From: Spirochaetales bacterium
GTDB lineage: Bacteria; Spirochaetota; Spirochaetia; Treponematales; Treponemataceae
Reading direction: 5' to 3'
Assembly (NCBI GenBank): GCA_016929605.1
Contig: JAFGIM010000151.1
Span: 1-44,959 of the forward strand
DNA length: 44,959 nucleotides
The translations under genes and the position numbers were made by a program. Positions within the stretch are counted from its first letter, which is position 1, and every line of letters begins with the position of its first letter. Positions 37,637-44,959 of the stretch are shown here, piece after piece. A model generated the notes under the pieces. It was not told the origin of the DNA. It worked only from the letters and a program-made list of their open reading frames with translations, and did not search any database.

Positions 37637-38443
37637 TCATGAAAACAAAAGCAAGCTTGCGGCCATAATAATCATGCCTGCAATAACGCCGCCAATAGCC
37701 AGATGATGCTCTCCGAATTCTTCAGCAGTGGGCAGCAATTCATCAAGCGATATATATATCATAATACCCGCCACACTGGCAAAAACCACCCCAAAAGTAA
37801 CATCAGTAAAAAAAGCCCGAAGAAGAAAATAGCCTACAAGAGCGCCAACCGGCTCTGCAAAGCCAGATAAAAAAGAAAGAACAAAGGCCTTGCGCCTGCT
37901 CTTTGTCGCAAAATAGATGGGCGCTGATACAGCCAACCCTTCAGGGATATTATGAATTGCAATTGCTACGGCAATACTAATACCAAGTGTTGGATTAGTT
38001 AAAGCGCTCATAAACGTAGCAAGACCTTCCGGAAAGTTATGTATCGCGATAGCCAGCGCGGAAAAAGCCCCCATACGCATAAGCTTTGCCTTGTCCTTTT
38101 CCGATGCTTCCTCAATCTTTTTTGGAACATTAAACTCATGCGGGTTTTCATAAGAAGGGATTACTTTATCAATAAGAGCAATCAATGCCATTCCCCCAAA
38201 AAAGGAAACAACAGTCCAAAGATAGCCAGCTCTGTCTCCAAGCGTTTCGCTCAATGAACTTCTTGCCTTTACAAAGATTTCAACCATAGAAACATAAATC
38301 ATAACGCCTGCCGAAAAGCCCAATGCCACGGTCAGCATCCTCTGATTAAATTTCTTGGACATCAAACCAACAAGACTGCCTACACCTGTAGACAATCCTG
38401 CAAAAACAGTCAAAGAAAAAGCAAATAAAACTGAGTTATTCAT
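37637..38443 (-). CDS. zupT: ZIP family zinc transporter
   Basis: IAIHNFPEGLATFMSAL, IAIHNIPEGLAVSAPIYFAT, 8 TM-like segments. Confidence 0.94.
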   Translation of the reverse strand: MNNSVLFAFSLTVFAGLSTGVGSLVGLMSKKFNQRMLTVALGFSAGVMIYVSMVEIFVKARSSLSETLGDRAGYLWTVVSFFGGMALIALIDKVIPSYENPHEFNVPKKIEEASEKDKAKLMRMGAFSALAIAIHNFPEGLATFMSALTNPTLGISIAVAIAIHNIPEGLAVSAPIYFATKSRRKAFVLSFLSGFAEPVGALVGYFLLRAFFTDVTFGVVFASVAGIMIYISLDELLPTAEEFGEHHLAIGGVIAGMIIMAASLLLFS

Positions 38444-38458
38444 GATTACCGCCTTAAC

Positions 38459-39274
38459 TTAATGAGAATTCTTGAAAACTTCCCAAAGCAAAATGCTTCC
38501 TGCACATGATACATTAAGTGAATTAACATTACCACACAAAGGTATTCGCAATATATAATCGCAACATTCCTTTAATGCGACACTCATGCCCTTTGCTTCA
38601 TTGCCCAAAATAAGACATATGGGTCTATCCAATTTGTGTTCAATCAAGGATACCTCTCCTGTTGAGTCGGTACCAACGAATTCCATACCATTAAGCTTCT
38701 TTTGGGTTTTTTTCCAGTCCATCAATTCTTGCATAGATTGAATATGCGCTATCTTTGTATGAAAGACACTACCAAGGCTTGAACGAATTGATTTAGGATC
38801 ATAGCAATCTATCCCATGGCCAATAATTAATACCGCATCAACTCCAAATGAATTCGCGGATCTAACAATAGAACCAAAATTACCTTGGTCGCTCGGACGA
38901 TCAAAAAGCAAAACAAAAGGTTTTTTCGGCATAGGAATATCTTGAATACGTACATGTTGAAATACCGCAGTTACAAGTAATTCTGCCGGCTCAGCCCGAT
39001 CGCAGACTTTTTCGTATAACGGTCGGCTTAACTCAATAAGCCTGGCATCTGAGTGTTGGGCAGTCACTTCTCTTGCCCATCCAGAAAGACTTGCTACATC
39101 AGAAGTAATAAGTCGTGTTACTTTTACTCCAGCTGCCAATGCCTGCTTGATGGATTCAATCCCTTCTATAAAAATCTCGCCATTCTTTGCTCGTTTTACC
39201 CGATTAGTCTTTAGCGACTGGATAATTTGATATTCATCATTTTCAGTAGAAATAGTTACAATATTCATCAGCAC
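38459..39274 (-). CDS. TrmH/SpoU family RNA 2'-O-methyltransferase
   Basis: FVLLFDRPSDQGNFGSIVRSANSFGVDAVLIIG, CLILGNEAKGMS, RIPLCGNVNSLNVSCAGSILLWE. Confidence 0.93.
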   Translation of the reverse strand: MLMNIVTISTENDEYQIIQSLKTNRVKRAKNGEIFIEGIESIKQALAAGVKVTRLITSDVASLSGWAREVTAQHSDARLIELSRPLYEKVCDRAEPAELLVTAVFQHVRIQDIPMPKKPFVLLFDRPSDQGNFGSIVRSANSFGVDAVLIIGHGIDCYDPKSIRSSLGSVFHTKIAHIQSMQELMDWKKTQKKLNGMEFVGTDSTGEVSLIEHKLDRPICLILGNEAKGMSVALKECCDYILRIPLCGNVNSLNVSCAGSILLWEVFKNSH

Positions 39275-39304
39275 CTTTTTATAAAAAAGATTGTCATTCT
39301 GGCT

Positions 39305-39829
39305 TTACTGGCAATTCCCTTGTTCTGGCTTTACCTTAAAGTCCGGTTTTAAAAATCGATACATTCTGACCCTTCCATTATTCGTGTATGTATAGAGCGA
39401 ATAGTCGAATGGAGCATTTATGGAGTACATTGGCATGTGATATATATCTTTAGTGGTAATAACACCGATTTTCTCCCTGTTAATGTCTACGATAAAATAA
39501 TACTGTTTGAACAAACCAGTCCCTATTATGTGCTTATCGTGAATAATAGCAGCAACTACCGTTGAACTGCTTGGTGTACGAGCTTGAATAACTAAAGGTT
39601 TAAGAAACTGTAGTTCTATTACTACAAGAATACTTACTACAGCAAAAACAAGAAACACCGGATTCTTCTTTTTTCGCAAGTAATCAAGGCCTACATATAG
39701 TAAGTACAATGCCAACAGAATCACTAAAACACTTACTAAGGGCGAAGTAATTGCTTGTGCAATACGAGGATGAGAAATAAAAAAGTCGATATCAACAGGG
39801 GCTTTTATAAAAGCATCAGTGTTACTCAT
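39305..39829 (-). CDS. Hypothetical membrane protein
   Basis: 174 aa ORF with two predicted TM segments. Confidence 0.6.
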   Translation of the reverse strand: MSNTDAFIKAPVDIDFFISHPRIAQAITSPLVSVLVILLALYLLYVGLDYLRKKKNPVFLVFAVVSILVVIELQFLKPLVIQARTPSSSTVVAAIIHDKHIIGTGLFKQYYFIVDINREKIGVITTKDIYHMPMYSINAPFDYSLYTYTNNGRVRMYRFLKPDFKVKPEQGNCQ

Positions 39830-39895
39830 TGTTTATTCTCCAAGTACTAAAAAAGTTTATACATCCTATCAAATTCTAATACAAGTGGCTTATTT

Positions 39896-40498
39896 TTATC
39901 GAGCAAGCTCTTTTATCGCTTTAAGATCATCCATTACATGCTTTATCATAACAAATCTCTCGCGAATATTGATTATTCTTCGGTCTATTTGTATTCGCCC
40001 ATACAACGAAAGTTCTTCATCATTACATTGTGAAAAACGCTTTAAAAACTCAATTTTTACTACAGTAAAGGAAATAGCCTGAAGCACGTTTTCATATATT
40101 GTTTTTTTTGTTTCTAATACTTCAACCCCATTCCTATTCTTAACAATCTTTTTATGACTATTATTGATGCGGCCTTTAGCTTTTAAGAAATCAAATAAGC
40201 CCTGCCGATCCTTCTCTTCTGCAAAAAGAATCGAAAATCCTATCTGGGTATCAATCTTATCAATAAAGCTTCTAAAGGCTTCAGTGTTAATATGCACACT
40301 TGCAATGTTCTTCTCATTGATGCAATTGAGTACTTCCATGTTAGAAATAACTTCTAAGTAATACGCCCTAAGGTAATTGTCCGCTGAAAGTTGTTTTGCT
40401 TTTATAGAATCTACTTTCATCATAACCCGGTCAACAAACCCAAGAACTGATCCCGCAGTAGTCAGTGCTGAATTAGTCATTGCCAGTACATCACTCAT
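39896..40498 (-). CDS. Hypothetical protein (200 aa)
   Basis: Intact ORF, helical; no recognised family. Confidence 0.6.
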   Translation of the reverse strand: MSDVLAMTNSALTTAGSVLGFVDRVMMKVDSIKAKQLSADNYLRAYYLEVISNMEVLNCINEKNIASVHINTEAFRSFIDKIDTQIGFSILFAEEKDRQGLFDFLKAKGRINNSHKKIVKNRNGVEVLETKKTIYENVLQAISFTVVKIEFLKRFSQCNDEELSLYGRIQIDRRIINIRERFVMIKHVMDDLKAIKELAR

Positions 40499-40623
40499 AT
40501 ATATCCTTCCTTATTACCACCTAATAAAATTCATGCGCCTATCAGTTTTTACTTATTACACCAGGTGTATAAGCCTCTGTAAATGGAATCAACACAATAT
40601 CTCGCATTGAAAACACTCCCTGC

Positions 40624-41412
40624 CTATAATCTTTCTTTTAAGAAACTTAAAAAGTCGTTCCTGAATAATTTTTCGCGCCTCATGTAATCTGATTCAGACG
40701 CTAATTCTTGTGCATATAGTCTATTTATCAACTCTTCATACTTGGGAGGTACATACTTAAGGGAAAAACTATAATATAGACGTCTATCTTCCGCAGGAGC
40801 ATATACACTATTCTTATAAAATAAACATTGAATCATTATGCGAATTGAGCTGTTAAGATTTTCATGCAATTGCAGAAAAGCATCCCTTCTATACCATCTA
40901 TCTATCTTATATTCTGAAAGCAAGTATTCAATATAGCCAATACTTTCATCAAGACGTTTTTTAATATCAAGTATGGAATATTTGTGAATTATTTCCAGCT
41001 CCTTACGATATGCATCATCTTTATCCCAAAGTAGTACAGACTCCATAAGAGCAAACTTCCGAGGCTCCTCAAATGTTTGAAACAAACGATAATCAACAAA
41101 TTCAGTAAAAAGTATTTGATAGTGAGCATTATCGACAGTAACACAATGATACGGAATATCAGGCTCTTCATCTTGGCCAAACAGTTGTTCAGGTAATATG
41201 TTACTGCCGGGCTTTTTCATTACTGTCAGATCTACCATACCCCCATACTTTCCTGGATAGTAATCCCCTCGCGCAACACTCCCAGATAACAATATTGTCT
41301 GGATCTCACTTTTATCCAAAGAGTTAACAAACTCGCGGGTACTTGCTATCAATCCATTTACCAGCGATGCCTGTTTCTTTACTACTGTTTCTTTATTAAT
41401 GAAAGTATTCAC
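40624..41412 (-). CDS. Nucleotidyltransferase-domain protein
   Basis: LLSGSVARGDYYPGKYGGMVDLTVM (GSxxxGD...D motif). Confidence 0.75.
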   Translation of the reverse strand: MNTFINKETVVKKQASLVNGLIASTREFVNSLDKSEIQTILLSGSVARGDYYPGKYGGMVDLTVMKKPGSNILPEQLFGQDEEPDIPYHCVTVDNAHYQILFTEFVDYRLFQTFEEPRKFALMESVLLWDKDDAYRKELEIIHKYSILDIKKRLDESIGYIEYLLSEYKIDRWYRRDAFLQLHENLNSSIRIMIQCLFYKNSVYAPAEDRRLYYSFSLKYVPPKYEELINRLYAQELASESDYMRREKLFRNDFLSFLKERL

Positions 41413-41414
41413 TT

Positions 41415-41906
41415 CTATATAACTCCACCATTAGTCATCTCTTTCTGACGTACAAAATCCATATAATAGAGCTTTTCCCAGTGATTGATATTTAATATGC
41501 CTTTTGTAAGCCGAATAGCCAGTATACAACAGTTTTCATCTTTTTCGTTATTGGCCTTATCATACCATGGAGCGAATGCTTCGCGAAGCTTCTGGCGCAA
41601 ACGTGCATTATTTGGATCCATGACCCACCCAATATTTTCCCCAATGCCACTAGCAGTAAACATCTCGGAAACCGAAGCAACTGAAACATAGGGATTTCTC
41701 TCTATCTGAATCATTTTATTCGATTTTGCATGTGTTGTAATATAAAAAACCCTGTCTTCGTAATAAGCGTCCACCCCACGAACAACTGGTAAAGGCAATC
41801 CATTTTCCTGTTGATCACAAGCCATAGTAGCAAGAGCGATTATGTTGTCCTTTCCTTTTCCAAATTTCTCTTCAAGTAATGCACATCCATCTTCATAGTC
41901 GCTCAT
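41415..41906 (-). CDS. Pyridoxamine 5'-phosphate oxidase-like FMN-binding protein
   Basis: YEDRVFYITTHAKSNKMIQIERNPYVSVASVSEMFTASGIGE... Confidence 0.8.
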   Translation of the reverse strand: MSDYEDGCALLEEKFGKGKDNIIALATMACDQQENGLPLPVVRGVDAYYEDRVFYITTHAKSNKMIQIERNPYVSVASVSEMFTASGIGENIGWVMDPNNARLRQKLREAFAPWYDKANNEKDENCCILAIRLTKGILNINHWEKLYYMDFVRQKEMTNGGVI

Positions 41907-41964
41907 GATAATTATCTCCTTTTATCAAAGGCTACAATGATTATTAAGTAGTCTACTTACTATA

Positions 41965-42459
41965 TTAAGGAATCAAATCTTTAGTAACTACGAAATCAGT
42001 CCATTCTACATCACTCAACTCCATCATGCTTTCCGCTTTTGATAATCCATTTTTCTTGTAAAACGGAATCGCATCATCATTAGCGTTTATAAAAAGTATG
42101 ATATTCTTATCTCCTCCAGCCTCTTCCCTTGCTATCTTTATCATGATGGACCCAATGCCATTTTTAATGTAATTCCTATCAACAGCCAAATCCGTTATCA
42201 TTAGCCAATATGCAAAATCAGTTAATCCAAAACAAACACCAACAATTTTACCCCTCTCATCTACTGCCAATAAACTAATTTGAACATTATTCACCAATTT
42301 CTGTATTCGCTCCAAGAATCGCTCTTTTGGATATTGAGAACCCAAATCTGACCTGGTAAGAAACTCTATATAATCGCTCGCACTGACAGACTTCTTTACA
42401 ATAGCAATTGTCCCCCTGCTGGTGGATATTTTTTGTATAACATTAGTAACCATAAACAC
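41965..42459 (-). CDS. GNAT family N-acetyltransferase
   Basis: LMITDLAVDRNYIKNGIGSIMIKIAREEAGGDKNIILFINANDDAIPFYKKNGL. Confidence 0.85.
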   Translation of the reverse strand: MFMVTNVIQKISTSRGTIAIVKKSVSASDYIEFLTRSDLGSQYPKERFLERIQKLVNNVQISLLAVDERGKIVGVCFGLTDFAYWLMITDLAVDRNYIKNGIGSIMIKIAREEAGGDKNIILFINANDDAIPFYKKNGLSKAESMMELSDVEWTDFVVTKDLIP

Positions 42460-42501
42460 TCCTCGTATTTAATTTAGATAATTATAGTATCGGTATTATT
42501 A

Positions 42502-42648
42502 TCATTCTAAGTATGACAACAGTATGTCAGTATTTCTATAATTGTAATCAAATATCTTATCTGGCATAATACCAAATCCAATTGAAACAGCAAGATATTT
42601 TGCCTCTTGTCTATAAGAGTTGATTGTTTCCCATTGCAGCCTTGTCAT
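42502..42648 (-). CDS. Possible small protein (48 aa)
   Basis: MTRLQWETINSYRQEAKYLAVSIGFGIMPDKIFDYNYRNTDILLSYLE*; 12 nt after the upstream gene, weak SD AAGGG. Below ORF-track cutoff. Confidence 0.4.
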   Translation of the reverse strand: MTRLQWETINSYRQEAKYLAVSIGFGIMPDKIFDYNYRNTDILLSYLE

Positions 42649-42660
42649 ACTAACCCTTTA

Positions 42661-43098
42661 CTACTTATTGTCTCTTTTCTTAATCTTGAAATTTTTCAAG
42701 GGTCCGTTTTCCGCTTGTAATGACTCCATTATGGCGTTTATTACCTTTTCTTCATAGAAATCAAAGTTTCTATCAGAAGCATATTCCAAGTAAAGGGTTT
42801 TGTTCTCATAATTATACCCAAAATAAAAAGCCCCGGCTGTTTGCTCATTATCCTCCAAGCTTTCTTTCAAAAACGAATGGCTAATCACATATGAATCAGT
42901 ATAAGCTTCAAAGTAATTAGGACCTTTTATTAAAATACCCCTCCCCCACTTTGTACCAAAAGGCCAAAGCTGCTGATGGGAGTCCGCATAATTTTTATTT
43001 GTAACAATAGCACTAAAACCTATGCAAATATGTTCAATTACCAAATTGACTTCGCGACTACTCATTACAACCTCATTGACTTCCACTGGCGAATACAT
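42661..43098 (-). CDS. Hypothetical protein (145 aa)
   Basis: Intact ORF in same-strand run. Confidence 0.6.
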   Translation of the reverse strand: MYSPVEVNEVVMSSREVNLVIEHICIGFSAIVTNKNYADSHQQLWPFGTKWGRGILIKGPNYFEAYTDSYVISHSFLKESLEDNEQTAGAFYFGYNYENKTLYLEYASDRNFDFYEEKVINAIMESLQAENGPLKNFKIKKRDNK

Positions 43099-43110
43099 TC
43101 ATTAACTACA

Positions 43111-43656
43111 TTAATTGGAATCTTCAAAGTGAATAGAGGATTTACTTACAAACGAATAGTACGTAATTTTTTTGTCAATAATTTTCTTATGATCAAAATA
43201 TTTTTCCAAACCATTCCAAACAAAAAACCATGAGGGTATTAGCATAAACTCTTTAAAATACTCAAAGGTGTATTTTGAAAGAAATAGTGCAACAAATAAA
43301 AAAAGGATCCCAATACATTCAAAGTAAATAGCCTTAACCATGATTTCCTTTTTTCTTCTTTGATTTCTGATATATCTATTTTTAAAAAAATCCTTTAATC
43401 TTTTTTCAATAATCTTTTCAGATACCCCATTCCTTTCTTGTCCAGGTATTAGCAAACAAATTATTACGTTCTTTCTATTAAGCATTTTGTACGTTCTCAT
43501 TCGTAACTCATTTAAAAAATCTGAAGAAATATATCTTTCTTTATAATCTCGTATGTCGAAATCAGAAAAAATATCATCAAAAGTATCAATTGCTATCTGA
43601 ACTCTCATATCAAGCTCCTGTAATTCAAATTTTCGAAATCTTTTCAGCATCTGCAA
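43111..43656 (-). CDS. Hypothetical membrane-anchored protein (181 aa)
   Basis: Helical N-terminal region, then one or two hydrophobic segments. Confidence 0.6.
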   Translation of the reverse strand: MQMLKRFRKFELQELDMRVQIAIDTFDDIFSDFDIRDYKERYISSDFLNELRMRTYKMLNRKNVIICLLIPGQERNGVSEKIIEKRLKDFFKNRYIRNQRRKKEIMVKAIYFECIGILFLFVALFLSKYTFEYFKEFMLIPSWFFVWNGLEKYFDHKKIIDKKITYYSFVSKSSIHFEDSN

Positions 43657-43711
43657 TACATACTTTTTTACTTATCATAGTTTCTTCATATGTATTCCAA
43701 AGATTGATTAC

Positions 43712-44530
43712 TTATTCCCGTCGATTTTTTTCCATCCATTTTACCGAAAAGTCAATCAAAGTCCTTTGCGAAAACAACAGGCTTTTTGCCTTACCAATAA
43801 ATCCATGCATACATTCATTTGTAACTTTAAACTCTTTTCCTATTTGAATAAAATCATCAGAGTAATAAAGGATATCCTCATACTCATACCATTCTTTCAC
43901 CCCATTTATTACGAGAGGAAAACCATCTTTTACGATTCTTTTCCCTGAACAATTAGCCTTATACTCTGCTAGATGAAACGATGTGTTTTTATCAAAATCA
44001 ACACCAATTAACAATACATATCCATCAAGCTCATACAGCCTACCAAGTGGACTTTGATCATTCTGTGGATAATCAAAGTGTGTATCTTGAAGAAGATAAT
44101 CCGAGTTTCTTCCCCATGCGCAAAAAGATGCACTTGGATGATTACTTCTTCTTACACCTGCTTGTTTTCTAAATGATTCAGCAATTTTACCCATCCCTCT
44201 CGTTGGTGTTAATCCATTATCAAATACAGGCATTTCCTTTCTAATTATCTCCCACCAGGACTCAGGTACAGGAGGGTTGCCCCAATGTGCTGGATCAGAT
44301 ACATCGGAGGAATGAGCTGGCATTATCAAAGCACCACTCTGGGTAAGAATATGTTCAAGAGCCTGTATCACACTAACAGCTCCACCACAAACCCAGCCTA
44401 TTGAACTTAAGGAAGAATGAACTAATAGATTCATCCCAGGTTTAATACCAATATTTGTAAAATCCCTAAGCATCGACGTGTAAGTAACGGGCCCGTGTTC
44501 TGAATTCATAATCACAGATTCTTCAGACAT
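43712..44530 (-). CDS. AAC(3)-family N-acetyltransferase (aminoglycoside 3-N-acetyltransferase-like)
   Basis: FTNIGIKPGMNLLVHSSLSSIGWVCGGAVSVIQALEHILTQSGALIMPAHSSDVSDPAHW, RSNHPSASFCAWG, LDGYVLLIGVDFDKNTSFHLAEY; SD ggaggt before ATG 44530 (ORF track opens at 44554). Confidence 0.9.
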   Translation of the reverse strand: MSEESVIMNSEHGPVTYTSMLRDFTNIGIKPGMNLLVHSSLSSIGWVCGGAVSVIQALEHILTQSGALIMPAHSSDVSDPAHWGNPPVPESWWEIIRKEMPVFDNGLTPTRGMGKIAESFRKQAGVRRSNHPSASFCAWGRNSDYLLQDTHFDYPQNDQSPLGRLYELDGYVLLIGVDFDKNTSFHLAEYKANCSGKRIVKDGFPLVINGVKEWYEYEDILYYSDDFIQIGKEFKVTNECMHGFIGKAKSLLFSQRTLIDFSVKWMEKNRRE

Positions 44531-44575
44531 AGCACCTCCATATGCCTCAATCACAATACTTTATTCTATCCAGGA

Positions 44576-44959
44576 TTATAAACTGCGACAGTATCTAAAA
44601 CCAAAAAAATAATGGGGAATATAAGGATGTGCATTATGGAATCTCCTTGTTACGCAGCTTTCATATGCTTCATCCGTCCAAGATCCACCCCGTAACACCC
44701 TGTCAGTCCCATATTGTGCACCAGAAGGATTCTTTACTTTTTCTGGGTATATAGTATAATCATATAAATCGTATAACCACTCCCAAACACCACCAGACAT
44801 ATCAAATAAGCCTAACGTATTTGGTAGTTTAGTACCAACTTCATGAGTAACTCCATTCGAATTTCCCTTATACCAACCATATGCATCTAGATTTTTATCT
44901 ATAAAGATATGCTGTTTTGAATTGTATACAAGTTGATTTTGTACCGAGCCTGTTCCAGA
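44576..44959 (-). CDS. SUMF1/formylglycine-generating-enzyme-like domain, C-terminal part (runs off window end)
   Basis: Reverse translation ...NLDAYGWYKGNSNGVTHEVGTKLPNTLGLFDMSGGVWEWLYDLYD...DRVLRGGSWTDEAYESCVTRRFHNAHPYIPHYFFGFRYCRSL. Confidence 0.85.
   Translation of the reverse strand, partial: SGTGSVQNQLVYNSKQHIFIDKNLDAYGWYKGNSNGVTHEVGTKLPNTLGLFDMSGGVWEWLYDLYDYTIYPEKVKNPSGAQYGTDRVLRGGSWTDEAYESCVTRRFHNAHPYIPHYFFGFRYCRSL

Noticed and set aside
39300-44959. Integron gene-cassette array (as known in some treponemes)
   Set aside because: Gene content is cassette-like, but intergenic gaps are variable, often very short, and I could not find repeated attC-like imperfect palindromes or an integrase gene in the window.
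1-44959. CRISPR arrays, rRNA, tRNA, transposases, phage genes
   Set aside because: No regularly spaced direct repeats, no recognisable tRNA/rRNA segments and no transposase/integrase/phage structural motifs seen by eye; a tRNAscan/CRISPR finder run would be needed to exclude small or degenerate cases.

Overview
This 45 kb bacterial window is densely coded and probably comes from a Spirochaetota/Treponema-like chromosome; that taxonomic guess is inference from gene content. Segment A (1-9 kb): a minus-strand his operon (hisG, hisB, a hisA-hisI-hisE fusion, 5' part of hisD) is preceded by an unannotated classical His attenuator with four consecutive His codons and competing hairpins. Divergent to it are argA and a carA-carB pair whose catalytic residues look badly eroded. 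Segment B (9-39 kb): ordinary chromosomal genes, including MATE, DNA adenine methylase, nth, ABC-F, two MCPs, pdxR-pdxST, ABC exporter + MerR, EAL, M16 peptidase, zupT and an rRNA methyltransferase. Segment C (about 39.3-45 kb): an AT-rich run of small same-strand accessory genes, including a nucleotidyltransferase, PNPOx-like protein, GNAT, AAC(3)-like protein, SUMF1-like protein and hypotheticals. The main second-look items are the his attenuator, the apparently glutaminase-dead CarA with CarB defective at ATP-site residues beside argA, the HisA-HisI-HisE fusion, and recurrent -10 boxes 5-8 nt upstream of start codons, suggesting frequent leaderless mRNAs. No database searches were run; family calls come from recognised motifs in the translations.
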